This document shows, in pieces, positions 20,771-30,359 of a stretch of DNA of 64,000 bases. Every line of letters begins with the position of its first letter. Position 1 is the stretch's first letter. Under the pieces are notes generated by a model. That model did no database searches, had not been told where the DNA came from, and saw only the letters and a list, made by a program, of their open reading frames with translations. Position numbers and translations under genes: made by a program. The DNA is from Symbiodinium natans (Eukaryota > Sar > Dinophyceae > Suessiales > Symbiodiniaceae): contig CAJNDS010000176.1 in the NCBI GenBank assembly GCA_905221605.1, forward strand, positions 141,635-205,634, written 5' to 3'.

Positions 20771-21235
20771 GTGCAGGGGAACTCCCTCCGCTCATTGCGG
20801 GCTGACTTAGCTACATCAAAAACAGGTTGTCACAAACGTATTCCAACGAGAGCTTTATACATCCACTTCTACATATACGCGCCCGAACTTAAACCCTAAA
20901 AAGAGCTCTTCCTTCTCCTGTAAGGAAGCTACAGCCGCAGATGGCCAGAGGGAACTGATCCCTTCGCAATCATACCGGTCTGGATCTTATGGTATTTTGA
21001 GTGGTATGTTGTTCAACCTGGCACTCTGTGTTTCGGAATTATGGAGCATCGCGATTTTTACTTTAGCTCTTGCACTGTGCCAAGGTGGCTGGAGCCTATC
21101 AGTACGAGGTCCTGGTGAACACACAGCTTCTGCCAGAGTCCAGGCGGCACTCACGTCTAGAAGAGGCTCATCAAGAGCTCACCATAGCTCACCCATATAC
21201 GGTTGCACCCCGGGGTGTGGTTGTGGGTTGGTTTT

Positions 21236-21560
21236 GGGTTTAGGGTGTGAAGGCTTTTGAGTTTCTGGGGTTTTGGGCTTCGGGTTTTACTGGTTCTAGG
21301 TTTTAAGGTTTACGGTTGTTTAGGGGTTTAGGGTTTAGGGTTTTAGGGTTTAGGGTTTACGGGGTTCAGGGTTTAGGGGGTGAGGGGAGAATCGTGAAGG
21401 CTAGACCGGCAGTCCCCGCTGTGGTAGGCAAGGGGGGGGGGGGATTAAGATTTAGGGTTTAGGGTGTATAGGGTTAAGGCAGGGCAGGGGGGTTTGTTTA
21501 GGGTTGCGGATTTTATGGTTTAGGGTTTTAAGGGTTTGGGGCTTGGGCTAAGGGTTTAGG
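21236..21560 (+). repeat. Degenerate TTTAGGG field
   Basis: Many broken TTTAGGG units mixed with G runs; more diverged than other arrays, so probably older. Confidence 0.8.
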
Positions 21561-21615
21561 GTGGGGTCTGCGTGAGGGTTCCGGGGGGGGTGGCGGGGGG
21601 GGGGGGGTTTCCCAG

Positions 21616-21690
21616 GCGGGGAGGGGGCACGCACTTGCCGAGGATGTCAACACCTTCCTGGTCTTCTGCAAGAATTCTTATGGGGAAGAC
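21616..21690 (+). CDS. Gene A exon, fibronectin-like end
   Basis: After tttcccAG (21614-21615) the frame AGRGHALAEDVNTFLVFCKN continues SYGEDTQ. 'NTFLVFCKNSYGED' repeats the Tyr/Phe-x-Val-x-Cys-x-x-x-x-Gly-x-Asp pattern. TAG closes it near 21706; the donor may be GA (tatggg|gaagac). Confidence 0.5.
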
Positions 21691-21699
21691 ACTCAGCTG

Positions 21700-22177
21700 C
21701 CAAAATAGAGCTGTTACAGGGGGTCGCGGGGGCATGCAGTGATCCGTGCTCCATCAAAGCCCGCAAGCAGAGGCGTTGGACTCGCGCCAAATTGGCATTT
21801 TGGACTCTTCAATGGTCCTCTTGGAGGAATCGCAGCAGCACTAATAGCAATCAATACTAAATTTTAACGACTAAAAGTTGATGAAAAAACATGATACTAT
21901 TTAATGAGGTACAATAGATAATAGATACAGGCCTTTCCAGCCTCCACACTTTGGTGAGTCGCAATAAAGCCTATCCTCCTAAAGCCCTTTGTCATACGGT
22001 GCGACAGATACGAGCAATGTGGCCGGGTTGCTGTAGAAGGTGCTAAGGGTTCAACCATGCGCCATCTTCTTGGGGTGGGAACATCGGGCAGGACCCAACC
22101 ATATCGCCGAGCTACCAGAATGGTCTACTATACCTGGACGTGCTCTGGCTGCAGCACTTGCGACTTCGGACATGCCA
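21700..22177. other. No supported exon
   Basis: Mixed-composition sequence with a short AT-rich tract (21.84-21.93 kb). No open frame has good borders. Confidence 0.4.
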
Positions 22178-22276
22178 GATGCTAAACCCCGAACCGTAAC
22201 CCAAACCCTCTAACCCTAACTCCTTAAACTAAACCCTCGAACCCTAAGCCTTAAACCCTTAAACTCAACCCTCTAA
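22178..22276 (-). repeat. Degenerate CCCTAAA array before an acceptor
   Basis: Roughly 13 diverged units. The exon acceptor (AACCAG, 22279-22280) follows directly. Confidence 0.85.
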
Positions 22277-22280
22277 CCAG

Positions 22281-22385
22281 CTCGCAGCCGGGAGGTGACC
22301 ACGCAGATGACCGGCACTGGCGCCCGGGTTGATGTCGCTGTGGTTCCCAAAGGCAGCTGTGCCTTCCGGAGCATGAGAGCACAAG
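22281..22385 (+). CDS. Gene A exon
   Basis: The frame RSREVTTQMTGTGARVDVAV continues VPKGSCAFRSMRAQ. Alternating Val/Ala/Val with a following Cys fits the family. The end is probably at a GC donor near 22385. Confidence 0.5.
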
Positions 22386-22740
22386 CCTAAAAGGACCCCT
22401 TGAAGTCCGTGTTCCGCTCCAAAGCCCTTGGCCAAAGCCTACCTTACAACATCTTACCCTAAATTCTGCGAAAGCCCTTAATTCAACCGAAGCTCCTCAT
22501 CCTTCTTCCTCCGCCTTCGTGGAGGTGAGGAAGCCAAGGCTCAGAGCTCCTTTGACTACCGGCAGCTGAATTTTGGCCCTCTCACAGCCAGTCCCTGCAC
22601 CTGCGTTGATTTTTTTGGGTTCAAGGGCCAGGTGTCAAGGTGCTGCAGCATTCCTGAGGTATTTTCTGACTTTCAGAATGTTTAAGACCTTTGCCGGGTC
22701 CGACTGTCGGTTCAAGTTGTTCTCGCGGGTCTGCAGCATT

Positions 22741-22866
22741 GCAAAATACGAAGGCTGCAGAAGCAGTCTGTCCTCCGCGTACTCAGGCGCTGCGTGCCTC
22801 GAGCCGAACATCCAGTACGACGAGACGAGCGGATCCAAGGCCACTCTCACGCGCGCGGGCTTTTCC
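22741..22866 (+). CDS. Gene A exon, Cys-containing
   Basis: The frame AKYEGCRSSLSSAYSGAACL continues EPNIQYDETSGSKATLTRAG and FSECGFG. The other two frames give Arg/Pro-rich strings. AG is at 22734-22735 or 22759-22760; the donor is a GT near 22870. Confidence 0.5.
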
Positions 22867-23030
22867 GAATGTGGCTTTGGGGCTTAGGTTTAGAGTGCCC
22901 AAGGCGAAAGCAGATCATTGAGGCATCGGCAAGAGTCGATGCGCCTTTCCTCTAATTAGTAATACCCATCGCGAGGGCCGTTTTTCCTTAAGCCACGCTG
23001 TCGTCCGGCTGGCTGTTGCTTTGCCTGCAG

Positions 23031-23358
23031 ACCATTGGGCCCTGCGACCTCGTGCCGGGCGCGGAGCTGCGGGGCTGGGTGAAATATTCAGACCTGCACT
23101 GAACCATGTGCAGCAAAGCTTAAGCCTTCAGCAGCCAAAGCATCTGGGTTGTTGAAAGTTAGGGTTCCTGTCTTCACTTCCTTTGCTGCAAGGGGCTTAG
23201 ATTCCTGACCGAAGCTATAGCTGGAAGAGGGCCGAAGTCCTTTTGTTTCATCGCAGGAGTACACGATCATTGTGCATGTGGCCATCCGATTCAACTGCCC
23301 TTGCGCGGATCCCTGCTTCTGCACGGGCGAGCTCAGCTTCAAGAGCCAGGCTTGCACG
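23031..23358 (+). CDS. Two gene A exons joined in phase: fibronectin-III-like C-terminal half
   Basis: Exon 23031-23079 (acceptor ttgcctgcAG, donor CTGG|GTGAAA) and exon 23257-~23355 (acceptor catcgcAG) join in phase as PCDLVPGAELRGW | EYTIIVHVAIRFNC, then PCADPCFCTGELSFKSQACT. Leu-x-Pro-Gly-x-x-Leu-x-x-Trp/Tyr-x-x-x-Val is the E to F strand signature of fibronectin-III domains. Six Cys follow closely, which suggests disulfide bonding. A TTTAGGG array (23362-23410) starts at the donor. Confidence 0.6.
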
Positions 23359-23521
23359 TCGGGGTTTGGGGTTTAGGGGTACGTTTTCGGGTTTAGGGTT
23401 TAGGGTGTGAGAATGGCTTCAGGGGAGGTTTAGGGTCATGAGTCATGGCTGTCGCCTGTTTGACCAAAAGTCCACCCGAAAAGTGTTGAGCCCGGGCCTT
23501 GTGCCGAAGCCCGACACAGCC

Positions 23522-23694
23522 CAAAACCCTAAACCCATCTAAACCCTAAACCGCTTAAACCCTAAACCCTAAACCCATCTCAACCCTAAACCGCTTAAAC
23601 CCTAAACCCCAAACCCCAAACCCCAAACCCCAAACCCCAAACCCCAAACCCCAAACCCCAAACCCCAAACCCCAAACCCCAAACCCTAAACTGA
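23522..23694 (-). repeat. CCCTAAA array with a homogenised CCCCAAA block
   Basis: The first third is CCCTAAA with a longer duplicated block; the middle is about 13 identical CCCCAAA units. Confidence 0.9.
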
Positions 23695-23708
23695 AACTTG
23701 GGGGCGAG

Positions 23709-23770
23709 GCCGCTCCGGGAGGAGGCCTCGACACCTCCCCCTCGGGCCACATCATCCTGCCGGATCGGGT
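23709..23770 (+). CDS. Gene A exon between opposed arrays
   Basis: The frame AAPGGGLDTSPSGHIILPDR ends at a GTGCCA donor. A second frame is open. A CCCCAAA/CCCTAAA array is upstream and a TTTAGGG array (23826-23882) downstream. Confidence 0.4.
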
Positions 23771-24326
23771 GCCACCGACGCTGACGCTTCTTGGCCCTAT
23801 ACCTTTGAGACCTACGTACTCAGAGGGTTTGGGGTGGAGGGTTTAGGGTTTCGGGCCGTTTAGGGTTTAGGGTTAGGGCTTGGAACTGACGAATGGTGCG
23901 ACCTGTATCATCAGCTTGCTTAGCTTGAAAGCTGATGGTTTAGGAGATAGGTGTCAGGAAGCAATCAGTTTTGGACAGACTCCCTGACAAAGGCTTCATG
24001 ACTGCGCTCCTCAGCACAATCAGATGGGATGACCTAGCCATCGGGCGATGCCTGGCGAACTCCTGCACTGGGTCACCAGACTCTTTCTGTCGCCCCTTCC
24101 ACAAGAAGTGAAGCCCTTAACTACTGTGACTTGTTCTGACATGGGCTTTGGGTCTTGCGCGGCAGTGGGCAAGTCTTCCCAAAGCCTTGCACACCTAAAC
24201 TCATGGACCAAAATATGGTCCGGGAGCTGGATCGGTTCTAGCCCTGATGGAACAACCAACTCGCCAAACAGCGAATCTTAGGATGCCCAGGTTTACCCCA
24301 ACTTATGGCAGAATCGAACAAGTGCA

Positions 24327-24327
<1 letters not shown>

Positions 24328-24374
<47 letters not shown>

Positions 24375-24431
24375 GCTGCCGCTGCTGCTGCCGCTGCTGC
24401 TGCCGCTGCCGCTGCCGCCGCCGCTGCCGCT

Positions 24432-24469
<38 letters not shown>

Positions 24470-24485
24470 TGCTGCTGCTGCTGCT
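24328..24485. repeat. Trinucleotide repeat, CTG and CCG units
   Basis: About 50 triplets of CTG/CCG. All frames on both strands stay open (poly-Leu/Pro, poly-Ala, poly-Cys/Arg, poly-Ser/Gly), which is a property of the repeat and not evidence of coding. Confidence 0.95.
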
Positions 24486-24689
24486 TCCGTTGTTGTTGGT
24501 GGTTGTGTCACGATTGCCATGTCTGTTCTTGAAACTAGTACTGACACTTACTGTTCTTGCCATTCTCCTCATTAAAATGGCTATTGCCGAAAAGGACTCC
24601 GTAAACGACCCCGCGAGCAATGCCCAGGGTGCGAGCTGCAACCTGGATTCCAGGCTCAGGGTCACTGGCCATGTGCAGGCCGGGAGCCT

Positions 24690-24752
24690 TTTTAGGGTTT
24701 AGGGTTTAGGGTTTAGGGTTTGGGGTTTGGGGTTTAGGGTTTAGGGTTTCGG
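24690..24752 (+). repeat. TTTAGGG array
   Basis: Nine units, two of them TTTGGGG. Confidence 0.9.
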
Positions 24753-25044
24753 GAGGGGTGGTAAGTTACGAGAGCCTTGCACCATCGTCGGCTGAAGCTT
24801 GTGTTCAAGCCTAAGCGGCAGTTCGAGCAACCCTACAGCCTGGCATTGGCATAGGACACGGGCTCTTCCTACCCTGTTGTGACGATGTGCGCGGCCTGTG
24901 CTCCGCCATACAACCCTGCAACAGCGCCTCGGAGCCAAAGGTGTGGGGCTTCAAAGCCATGGCAGGTTCTTTTTTGGAGTTCTCAAGGGAGGTCTCTTCA
25001 TGTGGAGGCAGGCCAGCTGCACGTGATCAGAGAAACGCAATTTC

Positions 25045-25375
25045 CTAAACCCTAGACCCTAAACCCTCAAACCCCCCGAAACCCCGAAACCCCGAAACCC
25101 CGAAACCCCGAAACCCCGAAACCCCGAAACCCCGAAACCCCGAAACCCCGAAACCCCGAAACCCCGAAACCCCGAAACCCTAAACCCTAAACCCTAAACC
25201 CTAAACCCTAAACCCTAAACCCTAAACCCTAAACCCTAAACCCTAAACCCTAAACGAAACCCTATAAACCCTAAACCCTAGAAACCCTAAACCCTCTAAT
25301 ATCCCTAAACCCTATAGAAACCCTGTAATATCCCTAAACCCTATAATATTCCTAAACCCTATAATACCCCTAAAC
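25045..25375 (-). repeat. Long CCCTAAA array with homogenised CCCCGAAA block
   Basis: A run of about 12 identical eight-base CCCCGAAA units (25072-25170) is followed by about 12 CCCTAAA units and then looser variants. The exon at 25390 follows. Confidence 0.9.
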
Positions 25376-25389
25376 GCTAGTGAGCTGAG

Positions 25390-25467
25390 GATCCTTCCCC
25401 GCAACCCACGGATCCACCGCGGACCTGCCTGCGCAATGGCGATGCCGAGGCCTGTGGGACCTTCGAG
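25390..25467 (+). CDS. Gene A exon, 26 codons
   Basis: AG at 25388-25389; the frame DPSPQPTDPPRTCLRNGDAE continues ACGTFE to TTCGAG|GAAGCT (GA donor). An R-family element begins about 14 bases into the intron. Another frame is open but Arg/Pro-rich. Confidence 0.45.
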
Positions 25468-25481
25468 GAAGCTACCTCTGG

Positions 25482-25662
25482 GATGTTCTCCCCTTATACT
25501 AAGACTAAGAGTCCTCAATGGGGGATTCTAATGGGGGGTTCTAGCCGCCCTCTGGGATGTGCCCCCCTTATACTAAGAGTCCTTAATGGGGGACTCTAAT
25601 AGGGGGGGGGTTCTATATAAGCCGTATGAAGGACTGTTAGTATAAGGGGGAACATCCCACAA
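25482..25662. mobile_element. Composite R-family element, one copy nested beside another
   Basis: The left end gggatgttctccccttatac occurs, then again as gggatgtgccccccttatac 75 bases later. The right end gttagtataagggggaacat is shared. A second insertion or a partial duplication explains this. Confidence 0.6.
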
Positions 25663-26479
25663 GCGAATGCGAAGAGTACTGTTCAACATGAGCCAAAGTT
25701 GCATGCTCGTCGGCACATGAAATGTGGCGTGCCATCTGTGTCTTGCCATCAGGCGCACCGATACTGGCGGATCCGTGCATCTGCTGCGGTTGGCTCTTTC
25801 TGGTAGATGCTCCTGTTCGCAGTCTCTGAGTCTCTGAGAGAGAGTGTGAATGTGTGTGTGTGTGAGCGTGCATACGTGTGAGCACCTTTGTTGTTATTAA
25901 AACCGTGAGCAATAACGACATGACGACAAATCATCACATGTCAAGAAGATATGGCCAAGTTCAGGCCACAAAGTAGGTTTGAGCGGAATGAGCGAAAACA
26001 TAATTCTACGAGTAGCTCGCGGAACTACGAAGGACCTTCAAACAGTTTGCTCTTGCTTAAGAAGGATTCCAGCACATGCGGTTCCAAGCTGGCACTTGAA
26101 TCTTCGTCATGCCTACGACTCGGGTCTGTTTAGCTGTTCTTGTCCATTGTCCTTGATCTTGACCTGCACATACGCCCCCCTCCTCAACTTCATGAGCTAC
26201 ATGCTCTACTTGCTGTAGGCTACGTAGTAGGGGTACTTTGACATTGGCTTTGCCCGGTTTCTGGGAAACAGCACCCAGAGTACGCTCAGGTATTCCTCTG
26301 GGCCGTGCTTGCCCATCCAGGACTCAGATCAACATTGCAGAGGCCTGGAAAGAGCTGTTCGTTAGTTGTGCTTGTTTCTTCTTCATGGTGAAAACTGTCG
26401 GAGCTCTCTGGCCAACAAGCTGCATCTTCTTGCTGGGAGTGGGTGATGAATTCTGGATATGCGGGCCCCTGTTCTGCAG

Positions 26480-26516
26480 GCGGAGTTCTATGAGGTGTCG
26501 TCGCTGGAGCGGTCAG
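26480..26516 (+). CDS. Possible gene A micro-exon
   Basis: Between ccctgttctgcAG and GGTCAG|GTGCGA the frame reads AEFYEVSSLERS. It is too short for a firm call. Confidence 0.25.
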
Positions 26517-27001
26517 GTGCGACTGTCTCGAGACAGCCGAAAGTGCTCGCATCTTGTGCCCACTCCATCGTGATCCCTGGTCCACAAGGGTTGACTTCAT
26601 TAGAGTCAAAGAGACGCGCTACCGACAGGACGCAAAGTGGAGCCCACAGCCTACCTCGCGAAAGTACCTGAGATTCCTGGCCTCTCGCTTCAGGATCGGT
26701 CATTAACATGACAGGGATGCGTGGATTGAAGCCTCCTCGACCACCATGGATAGCTGGCTGGACATTGACACCTGTGACAGCAGAGAGACTGATTTTCGAC
26801 AGCTGTGGCTTTTTGCCGAGGTGCTGTGAAGACAGCGGCATTTGACGGCAGCCTTGCAAGCAAGTACCTCATGGACACTTGGCCCATCATGGGCGAAGCT
26901 GACTTTGGGTTCGCTGTGTCGCTTACACAAGGGAGGCCAAGGGAGGGGGCCGATGGTGGCAGCTTCGGGCTTAGTGCAGTCTGTTCCAATCCTGTTCTCA
27001 G

Positions 27002-27527
27002 GACACCATCTCAGATGCTTGGCTGGGCATCGACATGGGCATCAGCCAATCAACTGCCATCCTTCGTTTCCGCGGACACTGGGATATCGATTGCGTGCCC
27101 TCCAAGGCGCAGTCTGATGCAGCATGGTGGCTGTTGGATGCTTTATGGATGCTGGGTTGATGCTGAGACTGACCTAAGGGCACAGAGCTTGGGCCGTCCG
27201 AAACTTCTAAAAGTAGTCACTCTGGAAGGTGGTTCTGGAGTGGTCCGATGACGTCATCACCTGGACGGAGAAGATGGCCTCAGAGGAAAGCCCAACGAAC
27301 CAGGCAGCTCGGATCTTCAGCCGTGTGCAGACTTCTGCATGCTGCGCACGATCCGCTGTCAGAGCCCTTATAGCTTATTCTTAAATCATTCCGATTACGT
27401 TTTTCGCAATATGGTTACTCTTGTTGACTATCAGTATCCGGCGCGCGACCTCCAGGAATTCACCGCCTTTACTGATCTCTACGTCTCCGCCAACGCTGAG
27501 AATTGGACCAATGGTGCCTTCTATCAG
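27002..27527 (+). CDS. Three gene A exons in phase, discoidin (F5/8 type C)-like
   Basis: Exons 27002-27094, 27229-27324 and 27456-27527 are all phase 0 to 0 with GT, GT and GA donors. The first reads DTISDAWLGIDMGISQSTAI then LRFRGHWDIDC; the second VVLEWSDDVITWTEKMASEE then SPTNQAARIFSR; the third EFTAFTDLYVSANAENWTNG AFYQ. 'Trp-Leu-Gly-Ile-Asp-Met-Gly' and 'Leu-Glu-Trp-Ser-Asp-Asp-x-x-Thr-Trp-Thr' occur in the order and spacing of F5/8 type C domains, which bind sugars or lipids at cell surfaces. The assignment is from memory of the family pattern, not from a search. Confidence 0.5.
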
Positions 27528-27600
27528 GAGCGGGCTTTAACGAAGCGCGCGCGGGCTTGACGGCCATCCATCTCACAACGCAGACGGCTGAAACCCCGTG

Positions 27601-27633
<33 letters not shown>

Positions 27634-27700
27634 TATATTATATTATATTATATATATTATATATATATATTATATATATTATATATATATATATATATAT
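27601..27700. repeat. (CA)n followed by TA-rich tract
   Basis: Dinucleotide repeats in the intron before the 27710 exon. Confidence 0.9.
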
Positions 27701-27709
27701 GTATTTGAG

Positions 27710-27828
27710 CCCCATCAACTCCTGTGATGAAGGTGGCCTACGTAGCAGAGTCCGAGAACAGCGTCATCATCGACGGCGTCACACCGGGGTCGGATTACAA
27801 CATCCATTGCTTCTTGGCACTTTACAAT
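27710..27828 (+). CDS. Gene A exon, fibronectin-III-like unit
   Basis: AG at 27708-27709, after an in-frame TGA. The frame PSTPVMKVAYVAESENSVII continues DGVTPGSDYNIHCFLALYN and ends at AAT|GTGTAG. 'Val-Thr-Pro-Gly-Ser-Asp-Tyr-Asn-Ile-x-Cys' is a textbook fibronectin-III E-F turn. It aligns by eye with the exon at 51031 (STPILILRSLRENSTYDVLC). Confidence 0.6.
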
Positions 27829-27910
27829 GTGTAGACTTGGGATAGGGATTAGAAGAAGGGATACTAGAAAGGACTGTAAGTATGAGGGGGAGCATCCCAA
27901 GTGTAGACTT
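27829..27910. mobile_element. R-family element with a 10-base direct repeat at its ends
   Basis: GTGTAGACTT at 27829-27838 and again at 27901-27910 flanks an element whose ends are GGGAT and ATCCC. This looks like a target-site duplication. The left copy carries the GT donor of the previous exon, and the right copy carries a possible AG acceptor. Confidence 0.65.
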
Positions 27911-28635
27911 CCATTCTTTTGGCTAGAGTACTGCGACACTTCTTACTTATACTGAGTTACTGCTCTGCATAGATTCTGTTGTTATCTTCTATATCTGGGT
28001 TTAGTGGTTAGGGTTTGGGGTATGAGAAGTCTCCTTTCCCACATTTAGCGTTCCTTCAAACTACGTCTTTTTGTTGTTGCCTTTTCTTGGTTCATTTCGC
28101 GAAAGGCCTTGTGTTGCGCTGTTTCGCCCAACTCTACTGTTGTGATTTTCCTTGTTGCCGCCGTTTTCAGGGCAAGAAGCTTGAACCCAATGTTATCGGG
28201 AAAAAATCCTGGGCGTCATGATGCATTCATGCCGTCATGTGACATCTTCGACTTGGCGCACTGCAGTGGAGATGCATGGACGTCCAGTTTCATAGTGCAA
28301 TGGTCGTCCTTGTAACGCACCGCAATTTCAGCAGCCATGCTTTGATGAAGGCCCTCACAGCACATCATGAGGGCGCATTCTTGAATAGAACCCAAAGCAT
28401 TGACAACAATAACTGAGAATGATTTGTCCAAACCTGAAGAACGCGGCCGATTGTTGAGGCTGGTCCACGGATGCTGCGAACAGCTCTGGCCCTGAGTCGA
28501 ACCCCATCGCAGTCAGGACAGTGGACCTTGTAGGGACGCCTGGCAGCATCTTCGAACAAGGGCGCCCCTCGAAAGCAGTAAGACCCCTGAAAATGCCCCC
28601 AGCGCCGGTACTCAATAGCCCTAGAAACCCAAACA

Positions 28636-28707
28636 CCTAAGCCCTAAACCTAAACCCTAAACGCTAAACCCTAACCCCCCAAAACCCTAACCCCGCCAAA
28701 ACCCTCT
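28636..28707 (-). repeat. CCCTAAA array
   Basis: About nine diverged units right up to the acceptor of the next exon. Confidence 0.85.
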
Positions 28708-28709
28708 AG

Positions 28710-28810
28710 ATGCCGTGCGCTGCTCCGAGGGCCCTACACTGAAAGGTCCACGCCGTGAGTTGCAAGGGACTTTCGCCGTGACGGTGGGGCTGGACTGCAG
28801 GACCCTGCAG
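28710..28810 (+). CDS. Gene A exon
   Basis: After accctcTAG the frame AVRCSEGPTLKGPRRELQGT continues FAVTVGLDCRTLQ and ends at CTGCAG|GCGTAC (GC donor). 'Thr-Phe-Ala-Val-Thr-Val-x-Leu-x-Cys' fits the family. Confidence 0.45.
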
Positions 28811-29092
28811 GCGTACCCAGCTCTCCTCCCCTGTGTGGCCCGAGAGAGCCCGGATGAATTCTTTTTCCAACACCAACACCGTGAGGCCATCCAAAGCCCC
28901 CCCAAAAAGCCCAACGAAGCCGGAACGGGCCAGAATCTGAGAACCGTTGCCCTAATTCATCCCTGGTTACCCAAGTGACCCGACAACTACCTCAATTTCC
29001 TAAACCGCAACTCCTAACTCCTCCTCCAAGCCGTTTGCCTTCTAAGGAGCCTTGGTCCCTAACCCTAAAACCCTAAACCTATAACCGTTTAA

Positions 29093-29191
29093 GAGCCTTG
29101 GTCGCCTGCCAGAGGGACCAGCTTATCCCTCGGCGGCCAGCCTGCAGCATCTCCCAAGTTCCCCCGACGGAGACCAGGAGGAGCACGCCAT
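29093..29191 (+). CDS. Gene A exon between opposed arrays
   Basis: The frame SLGRLPEGPAYPSAASLQHL continues PSSPDGDQEEHA and reaches a GTACCC donor at 29192. A short CCCTAAA run (29056-29084) lies upstream and a TTTAGGG field (29213-29400) downstream. Confidence 0.45.
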
Positions 29192-29212
29192 GTACCCCTT
29201 TATTTGGGGGGG

Positions 29213-29400
29213 TAGGGTTCAGGGGTTTAAGGTTTAGGGTTTAGGTTTATGGTTAGGGTTTAGGGTTTAGGGTCTAGGGCTTTAGGTCTTATGTCTTAGG
29301 GTCTTAGTGTCTATAGGGATACCTTAAGGGTCTTAGGGTCTTAGGGTTAAGGGTCTTAGGTTGCCCTTAGGGTTTTAGGGATTTAGTTTGAAGGGTTTAT
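29213..29400 (+). repeat. Degenerating TTTAGGG field
   Basis: Clean units decay into 'gggtcttagggtcttagg' variants, a second local unit type. Confidence 0.85.
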
Positions 29401-29912
29401 TTTGGGGTCCCGTGTTAAGGAGATTCTTTTCTATTTTGGGGGTGAAAGGGTACCCCTTATTTTGGGAAAGATCCGCATGTCACTCAGCTTAAAACTATCA
29501 TATGGGGCTTACGCAAAATAGGGCGACCCTAAAATGCCCCATCCCCCCCCCCCCCCCAAACAAAAATAACAACAAGAAGTAGAAAATTTCCATTTTCATT
29601 GGGCAAATAAGGTACCTTCTCTAAATTTATTTTTCTCCTTGGGTCCTATATCATACGGCGCCCTACTCATGGAGGGCACCCCAAAAGACCCCATCATTTT
29701 GAGAACTGACCAGATTAAGCTTGTTATGGTTGCGGCTAGTATGCCACACGGAGGCAACCAGTAGCTGCTACAGTGAGCTCCTGCGGGATATACGCTGCAG
29801 ACTCACCCATTCTCTCAGCTGGGCGGTGCCGATGCGGAAGTGTCGCTGGCCAGTGAAACAGCTGTCACTGTCTATCAATGCAGGTCTCTTTCCGTGTAAT
29901 CACTATAACTAG

Positions 29913-30007
29913 GACCGCAAATCACCGACACCACGGACCCCTCCTACATCTGCAGTGTCGCTGATTGCGAAAAAGCGGTGCTGCAATCCAAGATTCCGCC
30001 CCGACTT
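29913..30007 (+). CDS. Gene A exon
   Basis: After cactataacTAG the frame PQITDTTDPSYICSVADCEK continues AVLQSKIPPRL and ends at CTT|GTAGGA. It has two Cys, and the other frames contain stops. Confidence 0.5.
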
Positions 30008-30359
30008 GTAGGATCAGACCACACAGGTCACATCCAGCAGTGCTGCTGGCAGCAAAATGCACGTGACACCTGTTTGGGACGGAATAAAGTGCTTCGAGGG
30101 ATGTCGTTCCAACGACAGATTGAGGCACTAAATGGCCCGTCCCCATTCTAACCGTACCGCCCTAGTTTGGCAGGCTATTGTGGAACAGCATGTAAATAGA
30201 GAGAGGTGGGTGAATTTTGACAAACATAGGCGAGATGCGCCAAAGGAAGGATTTCCACCCCTAATTCGAAACCCGCTAACACGGGTCGGCTGGACGTTGG
30301 TTTCATCGCTGCCAACCCTGACAGCGTTCATTTTTGTAATTTTGTTTAAAGGTTTTTAG

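Noticed and set aside
20313-20899. Glu/Arg-rich and Ser/Leu-rich frames
   Set aside because: Purine microsatellites with GC-rich spacers; periodic sequence keeps frames open.
24247-24702. Poly-Leu/Pro, poly-Ala and poly-Ser/Gly frames
   Set aside because: Triplet repeat; no splice sites, and both strands are equally open.
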